Positions 42,438 through 50,344 of a stretch of DNA of 64,000 bases are shown one piece after another. Position numbers and translations under genes: made by a program. The stretch covers positions 177,104 through 241,103 of the forward strand of contig NZ_JBOJLM010000007.1 in assembly GCF_050750585.1 (NCBI RefSeq), written 5' to 3'. Numbering within the stretch: position 1 is the first letter of the stretch; every line of letters begins with the position of its first letter. Origin of the DNA: Salinimicrobium sp050750585 (GTDB lineage: Bacteria; Bacteroidota; Bacteroidia; Flavobacteriales; Flavobacteriaceae). Below the pieces are notes generated by a model. That model saw only the letters and a list, made by a program, of their open reading frames with translations, was not told the DNA's origin and searched no databases.

Positions 42438-44564
42438 TCAGGAAAGAAGTTCAGCAGGATTTTCGGATAAGATCTTTTGTTTTAGCTTGAAAACAATACG
42501 GGTGCCTTCAGGTTTTCCCTGTTCGTCCTTTTTATCAATGACTTCACAATCTATATGCCCCGAATAGCTCTTGTTGAAGAGTTCTATTCTTTCTTTAATG
42601 ATCTGCATCCCCATACTTTTATGATCTTTTTCCGCAGACCTTTTTTCGATACCACTTCTGCCCACTCCGTTGTCATCGATAATGATCTTCACGATCTCTC
42701 CTTCAGGAATCACCTCCAGGAGTAACCTCTTTGTTTCACGTTTGCTGGGAAGCAGTCCGTGCCAAATGGCATTTTCGATAAGCGGCTGTAGCAGCAATGG
42801 AGGGATCAGGATCTTTTCAACTTCAGGCGCATCTTCTCCCTTTATTTCAAAAGTGAAATCCTTTTCAAAACGGTTCTTTTCAAGGGTGAGATAATATTGC
42901 GTCAGCTTAAGTTCTTCAGATAAAGGAACCACATGTTTTTGAGAGGTTTCCAGCACCATCCTGGTATAGCGGCTAAACACCACCAGGTATTTCATGGCTT
43001 TGGCGTTTTGATTGCTTTGTATAAGATAGGTGATGGCGTTAAGGCTGTTAAAGATAAAATGTGGATTGACACGCAGGCGGGTCACAAGAATCTCTGCCCG
43101 GGCCAGGTTGCGCTCGTAAATGGCTTTCATCTTCTCTTTCTCCTCTTTCAAAATACGGGCGTTGACCTTCTTTTTCATTTGATGGTTGCGATACTGTAAC
43201 AGGAAAATCACGAGGATAAATAAAAGGCCTGTGCCAAGGAGCAACATAAGGATCCTGCGCCGCTCCAGTTTTTGTTGCTGATTGTCAAGAAGAGTTTGCT
43301 GCAGCGCCTTGTCCTTCTCAAGCAGCTGAATATGATCTTCCTTTTTCTCTATGTCATACTTCCGAATGAGAGCAGCTATCTCAACATTTTGTTCTTCCAG
43401 TTTAATACTATCTTCATACGCCTTCCCCTGTTTAATGTACTGCAAAGCTGCTGAAGGCTGATTCTGTCTTTCAAGAATCTCTGCCAGCTGATAGGAATTC
43501 TTCATGATCAAACCATGCTGATTAAGATCTTTGGCGAGTTCAAGGGATTTCTCATAATAGCTCTTCGCAGGAACAAGTCGATCCTGTTTGAACCGAACAT
43601 CTCCTAAACTCCCCTGAATCTGCGCCTGTTGATGCGCATCACCAATTTTTTCAAATCTACTGAGGGCATCCTCAAAATAATAAGCAGCCTTGTCAAGGTC
43701 TTTGCCCTCCTCCAGGTAAGATTTCCCATAGAACTCATAGGTAATCGCAAGTCCGTAATTATCTTCTCTCTCGCGGTTTATCCTAAGCAGTTCATCAAGA
43801 TACTTTCGCGCGGTCGTGAACTCCTCCTTATCAATGTAGTAGTCACTTATAGAAAGATAATTCATGGCCACCCCAAGACTGTTGCCTCGCTGTTTTTCTG
43901 CCTCAAGGGAACGTTCAAAATAAGTCAGAGCTTCATCCTGTCGCCCCGGAATATTCCCCAGGGTATTGCCAATCCCGTTGCCGGCAATAGCGATATTCTT
44001 AAGATCATTCTCCTCTTCGGCTATCTTTAAAGCCTTCATGTAATAGGAAACCGCCGTATCATATCTCTGGTTGTAACGCCCTGCCACCCCCGCATTATTT
44101 GCAAAGATCATTTTATGGACGGGATCAACTTCCATATCCTCCACCAGATTAAAGGCTTTTGTATGCAAAGACAGCGCCTCATCGTAACGCTGGTGATACC
44201 TGTAAAGCAGCCCCAGGTTATCGAGGGTCCTGGCATACAGCAGGGAATCTCCTGTATTCAATGCCTTCTGAATTAGTCCGCGGGCCAGGTCATATTCCTC
44301 TTCTTCCTTATGTTCATTCCGGTGAAACTCTCTTAGCATCTGTATACCATAGACCACTTTCAGGGAATCATTGGTTTCCTCTTCAAAAGATGTTTTGAGA
44401 CTATCGAGCCGGGATTGGGGAAAGCCTGAAGTGGAGCACAGCAGGATCAACAGAAAACTAAATAGGCATAGGGATCTGCAGTAATTTCCTGAAATGTTCA
44501 AAAGAAATTTCCGGAGAAAGAAAGTGCCATGAATTTTGTTAAGCCGTTTTGGTAATTGCATCAA
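42438..44564 (-). CDS. TPR-containing sensor histidine kinase (LytS/YehU-type)
   Basis: 708 aa. Signal/TM segment near residues 25-45 (SLCLFSFLLILLCSTSG), TPR repeats about residues 60-380 (DNLGLLYRYHQRYDEALSLHTKAF; NAGVAGRYNQRYDTAVSYYMKAL), a coiled stretch, one TM helix near 436-456, then the His_kinase domain with NPHFIFNSLNAI near 500 (phosphoacceptor His), and an HATPase region (LLLQPLIENAIWHGLL, IIIDDNGVGRSG). Senses something in the periplasm through TPRs and phosphorylates the LytTR regulator encoded just upstream (26-nt overlap). Input signal unknown. Confidence 0.92.
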   Translation of the reverse strand: MMQLPKRLNKIHGTFFLRKFLLNISGNYCRSLCLFSFLLILLCSTSGFPQSRLDSLKTSFEEETNDSLKVVYGIQMLREFHRNEHKEEEEYDLARGLIQKALNTGDSLLYARTLDNLGLLYRYHQRYDEALSLHTKAFNLVEDMEVDPVHKMIFANNAGVAGRYNQRYDTAVSYYMKALKIAEEENDLKNIAIAGNGIGNTLGNIPGRQDEALTYFERSLEAEKQRGNSLGVAMNYLSISDYYIDKEEFTTARKYLDELLRINREREDNYGLAITYEFYGKSYLEEGKDLDKAAYYFEDALSRFEKIGDAHQQAQIQGSLGDVRFKQDRLVPAKSYYEKSLELAKDLNQHGLIMKNSYQLAEILERQNQPSAALQYIKQGKAYEDSIKLEEQNVEIAALIRKYDIEKKEDHIQLLEKDKALQQTLLDNQQQKLERRRILMLLLGTGLLFILVIFLLQYRNHQMKKKVNARILKEEKEKMKAIYERNLARAEILVTRLRVNPHFIFNSLNAITYLIQSNQNAKAMKYLVVFSRYTRMVLETSQKHVVPLSEELKLTQYYLTLEKNRFEKDFTFEIKGEDAPEVEKILIPPLLLQPLIENAIWHGLLPSKRETKRLLLEVIPEGEIVKIIIDDNGVGRSGIEKRSAEKDHKSMGMQIIKERIELFNKSYSGHIDCEVIDKKDEQGKPEGTRIVFKLKQKILSENPAELLS

Positions 44565-45303
44565 ATAAGTTCGTGATAAGGTCCTTTTTACTTTTGCTCA
44601 CCGGGATGGATTTTCCATCCTGCATCACAAGATAACCTCCATCATTCCGATAATACTTTTGCATGTAATTGGGATTGATGAGATAGGATTTATGAATGCG
44701 GATAAAAAAGTATTTGTCGAGCAATTTCTCAAATTCCTTGAGGGTTTTGCTCAAAACCAGTTTCCGGTTATTGGTAGTAAATAGTAAGGTGTAATTATTC
44801 TGGCTCTGGCAATATAAAATGTCATTGGTTTCGATAAACTCAAAGCCTTCAGTCACCGGCACTGCTATTTTGTTCTTGAGGATCCCCTCCCTTTTCATGT
44901 GGTTCAACAGCTCATTCATTCTATCAGAAGAAAGGTCCTTTTTCATTTCCCTTTCTTTTTTCCATTGCTGCACCGCGGTTTCAAATTCGGTTTCATCAAT
45001 TGGCTTAAGCAGGTAATTCACGGCCTTGGCCTTAAAAGCCTGTGCGGCATACTGGCTGTATGCGGTGGTAAAAATGACATCAAAGGTTTCTTCAGAAAGT
45101 TGATCCAGCAATTCAAAACCATTCATTCCCGGCATTTCAACATCCAAAAAGAGCAAATCGGGCTTTACATTAGGAATAGCTATGAGCGCATCTTCAGGTT
45201 TAGTCCCCTTAAAGACGATCTCAGTTTCGGGAAATTTGCTTTTGACATGCAGGACCAGCCCCTCCACACAATGCACCTCATCATCAACAATTGCTACTCT
45301 CAT
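44539..45303 (-). CDS. LytTR-family response regulator
   Basis: 254 aa. Receiver domain residues 1-120 with the acidic pair in VDDEVHC, the phosphoacceptor Asp54 in LLFLDVEMPGM, and Lys in YLLKPIDETEFE. LytTR DNA-binding domain about residues 145-250 (DILYCQSQNNYTLLFTTNNRKLVLSKTLKEFE; FIRIHKSYLINPNYM). First gene of a two-gene operon with the histidine kinase. Target genes unknown; LytTR factors usually bind direct-repeat sites. Confidence 0.93.
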   Translation of the reverse strand: MRVAIVDDEVHCVEGLVLHVKSKFPETEIVFKGTKPEDALIAIPNVKPDLLFLDVEMPGMNGFELLDQLSEETFDVIFTTAYSQYAAQAFKAKAVNYLLKPIDETEFETAVQQWKKEREMKKDLSSDRMNELLNHMKREGILKNKIAVPVTEGFEFIETNDILYCQSQNNYTLLFTTNNRKLVLSKTLKEFEKLLDKYFFIRIHKSYLINPNYMQKYYRNDGGYLVMQDGKSIPVSKSKKDLITNLFDAITKTA

Positions 45304-45616
45304 TTTTACTAAACTTCAAAAAGTGAATGGTTTACCCTAATAAATGTAAGTCTTATAAATGACCTTTTAAAAAACTTCGGGACTAAATGCTCTTATTCCT
45401 GAGGATAAGCCCCATATGAATTAGGCAAGGGAATATTGTACAAACTCATCCAAAATCATCCTTTGAATAGTTTCCTCACTGTCTTCCCTAAATGACAAGC
45501 CCTCTACACTCATTAACCAACTTCATAATCATCTAATTTACTGACTTTTACACCAATCAATCGGAAAAAATAACTTCTGAAAAATTCTAAAACACTAACC
45601 TTTGAACTATTACAGA
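45304..45616. other. Intergenic region, divergent promoters
   Basis: 313 nt between the response regulator and the beta-barrel gene. AT-rich, no repeat, hairpin or leader ORF recognised. Confidence 0.6.
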
Positions 45617-46126
45617 ATGAAAACTAAATTACTTTTTACCAGCGCTTTAATTTTCCTGGGAACTTGTTTTGTGGCCAATGCACAAAATGATACCCGCCTG
45701 GGTGCTATGGTTGCTTATGGAACCGAAATTGAAAATGTGGGAATTGGGGTCAATGCTGAAATTCCTGTTATGGAAAACCTAAGCATATCTCCCGGCTTCA
45801 TTTATTATTTCCCAAAAGATGAATCTGGCGTCAGTTTGAACTGGTGGGAAATAAACGGAAATGCAAATTACTACTTCGTAGAAAACGAAAGTCTGGATTT
45901 TTATGGGATTGCGGGACTCAATTACACCCATGTCAAATTCGACTTTGACGAATCGCCCTTTGGTGATTCTTCCATGGAAACCAGTGACGGAAGATTTGGT
46001 TTAAACCTGGGAGCGGGCGCGAATTTCGAGATTGGAAGCGGCATCACCCCTTTTGCCGAAGTTAAATATGTCATCATAGATGGAAGTCAGCTGGTGATTG
46101 GAGCCGGTGTGAAATTCAGTATCTAA
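45617..46126 (+). CDS. Small outer-membrane beta-barrel protein
   Basis: 169 aa from the ATG at 45617 (MKTKLLFTSALIFLGTCFVANAQ, signal peptide); the frame is open to a TTG at 45602 but the extra residues precede the signal. The mature part has amphipathic strands and ends ADQLVIGAGVKFSI-like, the usual barrel terminus (final residues Phe-Ser-Ile). Two related proteins of this general type are in the window (also 20658-21290). Role unknown. Confidence 0.82.
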   Translation: MKTKLLFTSALIFLGTCFVANAQNDTRLGAMVAYGTEIENVGIGVNAEIPVMENLSISPGFIYYFPKDESGVSLNWWEINGNANYYFVENESLDFYGIAGLNYTHVKFDFDESPFGDSSMETSDGRFGLNLGAGANFEIGSGITPFAEVKYVIIDGSQLVIGAGVKFSI

Positions 46127-46224
46127 GTCTTTATAATTCTGAAAAAAGCTTTCTAACCAACCAATTTTTAAGCTACTTCTTACCAGAGACCAGAGCCTTA
46201 ATTCTAATCCTAAAAATTACTTCT

Positions 46225-46578
46225 ATGGAAACCGGAAACACACAAACTGAAACTCAAAATAATAAGACCGAAGATACTACAGTGGCAGTCATCGCTTATT
46301 TAACCTTCATAGGTTTAATCATAGCCTTTGTGATGAACAATGAGAAAAAAGATGCATTTGCTGCCTACCATATCAAGCAATCTTTAGGATTAACTGTTTG
46401 TGGGATCGCTGTTTTTGCCGTTGGAATGATCCCTATCCTGGGTTGGCTGGTGAGTTTTTTCGGGTCTATCTTCCTGTTATATCTATGGATCATGGGACTT
46501 ATAAACTCCATTAACGGAAAGCTGAAACCAGTTCCTGTATTGGGAGACAGGTTTGAGGAGTGGTTCCGGAATGTATAG
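46225..46578 (+). CDS. DUF4870 membrane protein (Tic20-like)
   Basis: 117 aa. A polar 20-residue start, then TVAVIAYLTFIGLIIAFVMNN, DAFAAYHIKQSLGLTVCGIAVFAVG and IPILGWLVSFFGSIFLLYLWIMGLINSINGK, three to four TM helices with the AAYHIKQSL and KPVPVLG motifs of the DUF4870/Tic20-like family. Ends at the conserved polar FRNV. Function unknown. Probably in an operon with its two flanking small genes (98-nt and 57-nt gaps). Confidence 0.87.
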   Translation: METGNTQTETQNNKTEDTTVAVIAYLTFIGLIIAFVMNNEKKDAFAAYHIKQSLGLTVCGIAVFAVGMIPILGWLVSFFGSIFLLYLWIMGLINSINGKLKPVPVLGDRFEEWFRNV

Positions 46579-46635
46579 TGTCTTTTTAATTCGAAGCCCT
46601 GCATCAGATTGTCAAATCAACTAAAATTTAAAATT

Positions 46636-46953
46636 ATGAAAATCAAATCTATATTTCTTTTAATGATCTTTTTCGCAGTCTTTACAGGCTTTCAGTCCTG
46701 TTCAGATGATGACTCTGGAAGTGATGATGATGCCGCCGCCGGATGTGCAAATTTTGAAGCCGAATATGAAGATGTAACAGCAGCCCTGACAGCTTTTTCT
46801 GAAAATCAAACTACTGCAAATTGTGAAGCTTATAAGAATGCGCTGCTTGACTTCTACAGTGATTTCAATGACTGTCCCTACTGGGGTGACTACTACCAGG
46901 AGGCTTATGAACAAATTCAGACTATTGATTGCAGTGGAGTTGGATCTGATTAA
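46636..46953 (+). CDS. Small lipoprotein with an acidic spacer
   Basis: 105 aa. From the ATG at 46636 the start is MKIKSIFLLMIFFAVFTGFQSC, a lipoprotein signal with Cys at residue 22. An Asp/Ser-rich linker (SDDDSGSDDDAA) follows, then about 65 residues with four Cys (AGCANFEAEY, ANCEAY, DCPYW, IDCSG), which may form two disulfides. No family recognised. Unusual for its high Cys content. Confidence 0.75.
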   Translation: MKIKSIFLLMIFFAVFTGFQSCSDDDSGSDDDAAAGCANFEAEYEDVTAALTAFSENQTTANCEAYKNALLDFYSDFNDCPYWGDYYQEAYEQIQTIDCSGVGSD

Positions 46954-47090
46954 AATTTAACCATTCTAAATATTATAAATATAGATCTGAAGTCATTTGG
47001 GGGAGTGATTTTCAGGTCTGAAAGATGGGTGGACAGTGCAAACTGTTCATCCATTTCTCGTTATAGGGCTAAAGCCCGGGAAGTCCATTT

Positions 47091-47211
47091 CCCACCCCGC
47101 CCTACGGGCACCCCTCCGAAGGAGGGGACAAAGCAGGAACCTTAGCAGCACCACATAAATTCCGGTGACAGCATATTCTCGGAATTAAATCTCCTCCATG
47201 CAAAACATGAA
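47091..47211. repeat. Direct repeat unit B, copy 1
   Basis: CCCACCCCGCCCT, then GGGCACCCCTCCGAAGGAGGGG and a CAGGAACCTTAGCAGCACCA block; matches 47410-47530 with few changes. Confidence 0.85.
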
Positions 47212-47223
47212 TTGCTTGAGGTC

Positions 47224-47242
47224 TCAAAAAAGACATTTTTGA
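47224..47242. repeat. Dispersed palindrome
   Basis: TCAAAAAAGACATTTTTGA flanked by GAGGTC and GAGGGC. Confidence 0.75.
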
Positions 47243-47409
47243 GAGGGCTTTAAGCAAAAAATATCAGCACTAGAATCATAGCCCCAGAGGGGCAAAATAT
47301 GTGTAGCCCGGGGCCAAAGCCCCGAGTTATTAATATATCCCAATAAAATGTCCTGTAGGGACAACATAGAAGAATCATAGCTCCTGATGACAATATAGTG
47401 TAGCCCTCC

Positions 47410-47530
47410 CCCACCCCGCCCTGCGGGCACCCCTCCGAAGGAGGGGACAAAGCAGGAACCTTAGCAGCACCACATAAATGCTGGTTACAACATAATCCCG
47501 GAAATAAATCTCCTCCACATAAAACATGAA
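47410..47530. repeat. Direct repeat unit B, copy 2
   Basis: Second copy of unit B, 319 nt after the first, leading straight into the long composite module. Confidence 0.85.
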
Positions 47531-47693
47531 TTACCTCCGGCTTTAGCCGGAGGATTAAAAAGAACAGAGAGAAAGGGCTTTAGCCCAACTTTTTTCAAAA
47601 TATCAACATCTAAAAATCCATTCCCTCCCTTTAGGGTTGGGGAAAAGGAATGGGATTTAAGACAGGTCTCAAAAATGGCATTTTTGAAGAGGC
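47530..47693. repeat. Composite repeat module, long copy 2
   Basis: CCTCCGGCTTTAGCCGGAGG hairpin, spacer, CCTCCCTTTAGGG / GGAATGGG block, then dispersed palindrome TCAAAAATGGCATTTTTGA at 47669-47687. Confidence 0.85.
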
Positions 47694-47851
47694 TTTAGCT
47701 CACTCCTATTCCTTATTCCAATTTCTGACTATCTTGCATCGGTTATCAATCTTAATTCGTGCAGCAACAAACTATATTTTTCCTTGAATAAACCTGCTTT
47801 TGAAAACCTGATTCTTCGCAACTTGAACATCGATCTTTAATCCCGAAACCA

Positions 47852-48217
47852 TTGATTCAAACCATCACCCATTATTTTCTCCACTTTATCTTTATTGGCG
47901 CTATTGCTTACTGGTACGACAAAACGAACTGGAAAAAATACTGGCTCATCCTGCTGGCCACTATGCTTGTTGATGTAGATCATCTACTGGCTACTCCAAT
48001 CTTCCAACCCGGCCGCTGCAGCATTGGGTTTCATGTATTGCATTCGGAATATGTGATTCCGCTTTACTTCCTGGGTGCGATTTTCATCAGGCACAAGATC
48101 TTTCGGTTGGTGATGATTGGCCTGGCCTTTCACATGATCACCGATTTTATTGACTGCCTCTGGATGCTTTCAAAGTGCGAAACCTGTTCTGCTGCGGAAG
48201 TATTCCGGGCATTGTGA
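47852..48217 (+). CDS. DUF6122 small membrane protein
   Basis: 121 aa. HFIFIGAIAYWYDKTNWKKYWLILLATMLVDVDHLLATPIFQPGRCSIGFHVLHSEYVIPLYF is typical of the DUF6122 family; three to four TM helices with DVDHL and a later HMITDFIDC could bind a metal. No ATG is available between the upstream in-frame stop (47801) and this region, so the start is the TTG at 47852. Function unknown. A palindrome copy begins 2 nt after the stop. Confidence 0.75.
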   Translation: MIQTITHYFLHFIFIGAIAYWYDKTNWKKYWLILLATMLVDVDHLLATPIFQPGRCSIGFHVLHSEYVIPLYFLGAIFIRHKIFRLVMIGLAFHMITDFIDCLWMLSKCETCSAAEVFRAL

Positions 48218-48218
48218 T

Positions 48219-48237
48219 CCCAAAATGCCATTTTTGA
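48219..48237. repeat. Dispersed palindrome
   Basis: CCCAAAATGCCATTTTTGA followed by CAGGTATTTTT, directly after the DUF6122 stop. Confidence 0.78.
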
Positions 48238-48431
48238 CAGGTATTTTTCCGAAGCATTTTTACGGAATTTGATGGCAATAACTAAAAACTTCAGTTACAG
48301 ATTGCTGCTTTAAAACAGCATTTTTCCGAAGCAATTAATCTGAATTCAGTTTTTAATACATCTGTTAATTCTCTTATATTTACCACCTGAAGTTTTCACC
48401 ACTCATCTATCAACAGCCAAATTCACTCAAC

Positions 48432-49049
48432 ATGCACGTAGCCATTGCGGGAAATATTGGGGCGGGAAAAACCACCCTTACCAAATCACTAGCTAAACAT
48501 TTTAACTGGGAAGCCCAGTATGAAGACGTATTGGAAAACCCTTACCTCGAAGACTTCTACAACAAAATGGAACGCTGGTCTTTTAACCTGCAAATCTACT
48601 TTTTGAACAGCCGTTTTAGGCAGATTTTAGAAATTCGGGAAAGCGGAAGGGCGATAATCCAGGACCGCACCATCTATGAAGATGCCCATATTTTTGCGCC
48701 TAACCTGCATGCTATGGGGCTGATGACCAATCGCGATTACGAAAACTATCGGTCGCTTTTCGATCTTATGGAAAGTGTGGTGCAGGGCCCAGACCTTTTG
48801 ATCTACCTGCGCAGCAGTATCCCTAACCTGGTTTCCCAGATCCACAAACGCGGGAGAGATTACGAAAATTCTATTTCTATAGATTACCTAAGCCGCCTCA
48901 ATGAACGTTACGAAGCCTGGGTGCACAACTACAACAAAGGAAACCTGCTCATCATAGATGTTGATAATATCAACTTTGTAGATAACCCTGAAGATCTCGG
49001 GAACATTATCACAAGGGTGGATGGGGAGCTTAACGGACTTTTTAAGTAG
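48432..49049 (+). CDS. Deoxynucleoside kinase
   Basis: 205 aa. P-loop GNIGAGKTT (residues 7-15), active-site Glu in YEDVLENPYLEDFY and the DRTIYED motif with Arg and Asp; LRSSIPNLVSQIHKRGRDYE is the lid region. The dNK family phosphorylates deoxynucleosides (dG, dA or dC) in the salvage pathway; the specific substrate is not clear. Monocistronic. Confidence 0.9.
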   Translation: MHVAIAGNIGAGKTTLTKSLAKHFNWEAQYEDVLENPYLEDFYNKMERWSFNLQIYFLNSRFRQILEIRESGRAIIQDRTIYEDAHIFAPNLHAMGLMTNRDYENYRSLFDLMESVVQGPDLLIYLRSSIPNLVSQIHKRGRDYENSISIDYLSRLNERYEAWVHNYNKGNLLIIDVDNINFVDNPEDLGNIITRVDGELNGLFK

Positions 49050-49199
49050 TCTGTAGACTTTAGACGGTAGGCTTTAGACGGGAGATAGAAGTTGGTAGTT
49101 ACGGGTTTTACTTCGTTCTTCGGGCTTTCCTCCGGCGGAAGATAATTCTCCGTAAAATCTGGAACTTGAGACTTGTGCTTTAAACCTTACGGCTTCTGT

Positions 49200-50231
49200 T
49201 TAAATAAATCCGTGTTGCCTGGCGTGCTCGCGGGCCTGCTCTGAGGTTTCGACCATAAGAAGAGGGACTGTTTCGAAATTATCTACAATACTTCTCACCC
49301 TGCGCATTTGTCGGCGGTGCTTTACGCTTCTCAGGTAAATAGCCAGAATACGGTCCGGGTACTGGGCAGCGATCTCGGTGTAGATAGCAGGATCGTGCTC
49401 ACCACTATCGCCAATGAGTATAAAATTGAGGTGCGGATAGGTCTTTAAAATGTTGATGATCTCCTTTTGTTTATGAGGTTTCTCGGGTTTGAGGGTTCTG
49501 TCAAATGGGGTGCGAAAATCCCGAAGCAAAATTGGCCCTTTTGGAAAATCATTGATCTCCAGGAAGAGCTTCAGGTACTCATATAAATTCCACGGACTGT
49601 TACTCAGATAGATCATAGGGTTTTGTTCATTCCCTTTCTTACCAGCGTGCAGGTCGCGATAGAATTTTGGGGCGCCTTCCAGGGATATCCTTTTGTGAGC
49701 GTTCTTAAAAAGGGAATTTTTGATGAGCCTCCATTTCAAAAAAGAAGTTACCCCTGTGTGCAAAATGGTATCATCAATATCACTTATCACCCCAAAAGTG
49801 GCCTTTTGCGGCGGAATAAGCAGTTCGGCTTCAAAATTATTTTCATTGGTGATTATGCTGTTGGGCACCTCATTTGAAAAGGAACATTTCAGCTTTAGCC
49901 ACCCGCCGTCATCGGCAAACTCTTTCAGGTTAAGAGAAATGGTTTTGTCAAAGAGAAAATATCCTTCGGCATTTGTCTTTGTGGTAAGCTCGGTACCGTT
50001 TGGCAGGCTTAGCGTCACCCCCGTATTTGCAATCTCATAACTATCAAACTGTTTATAGGTGTTGCCAAGGGTTCTAAAGAAACTCTGGTCTTCATGCATC
50101 TTCAGGTTATCATCATCAATGGCACGCCCCAGCAGGTACAGGTGGCTGGCTGTGCCGTAACTGCGGTAAGTAGCCAGTTTCACTTCAGGTTTTGCAGTAA
50201 GGTAATTTTTGAGCCTGGAAAAGAGCTTCAT
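49200..50231 (-). CDS. App1 (DUF2183) family phosphatase
   Basis: 343 aa. VISDIDDTILHTGV near residue 150 is the DxDxT catalytic site; IYLSNSPWNLYEYLKLFLEINDFP and FILIGDSGEHDPAIYTEIAAQYP complete the HAD-type App1 domain. An N-terminal region of about 140 residues contains a beta-sandwich-like part (TGVTLSLPNGTELTTKTNAEGYFLF). Fungal App1 is a phosphatidate phosphatase; bacterial activity is inferred. A palindrome copy ends 28 nt upstream of the start. Confidence 0.85.
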   Translation of the reverse strand: MKLFSRLKNYLTAKPEVKLATYRSYGTASHLYLLGRAIDDDNLKMHEDQSFFRTLGNTYKQFDSYEIANTGVTLSLPNGTELTTKTNAEGYFLFDKTISLNLKEFADDGGWLKLKCSFSNEVPNSIITNENNFEAELLIPPQKATFGVISDIDDTILHTGVTSFLKWRLIKNSLFKNAHKRISLEGAPKFYRDLHAGKKGNEQNPMIYLSNSPWNLYEYLKLFLEINDFPKGPILLRDFRTPFDRTLKPEKPHKQKEIINILKTYPHLNFILIGDSGEHDPAIYTEIAAQYPDRILAIYLRSVKHRRQMRRVRSIVDNFETVPLLMVETSEQAREHARQHGFI

Positions 50232-50240
50232 AAAGAGGGT

Positions 50241-50259
50241 TTTAAAATGGCATTTTTAA
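50241..50259. repeat. Dispersed palindrome upstream of App1-like gene
   Basis: TTTAAAATGGCATTTTTAA; the dyad continues as GAGGG ... CACCTC. Confidence 0.65.
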
Positions 50260-50287
50260 CACCTCATTCAAGGTACATTTAAAATCA

Positions 50288-50316
50288 AAAATCCCCCGCA
50301 GTTGCAGGGGATTTTA
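50288..50316 (-). terminator. Terminator of hppA
   Basis: AAAATCCCCTGCA / CGGGGGATTTT stem on the minus strand with a short loop and an adjoining T-run, 29-57 nt after the hppA stop. Confidence 0.8.
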
Positions 50317-50344
50317 AAAATATTTTAGCAAATCTCTTCGGAAA

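Larger units (their letters stand above)
46954..47851. other. Repeat-filled gene desert 2
   Basis: About 900 nt with no gene. Holds two near-identical direct units starting CCCACCCCGCCCT (47091-47211 and 47410-47530), one long composite module (47530-47693), and palindromes at 47224 and 47669. Frames open here follow the repeats and are not coding. Confidence 0.85.

Noticed and set aside
47224..47450. Open frames of 66-68 codons over the second gene desert
   Set aside because: They follow repeat unit B and the palindrome, have low-complexity translations and no homology; not genes.
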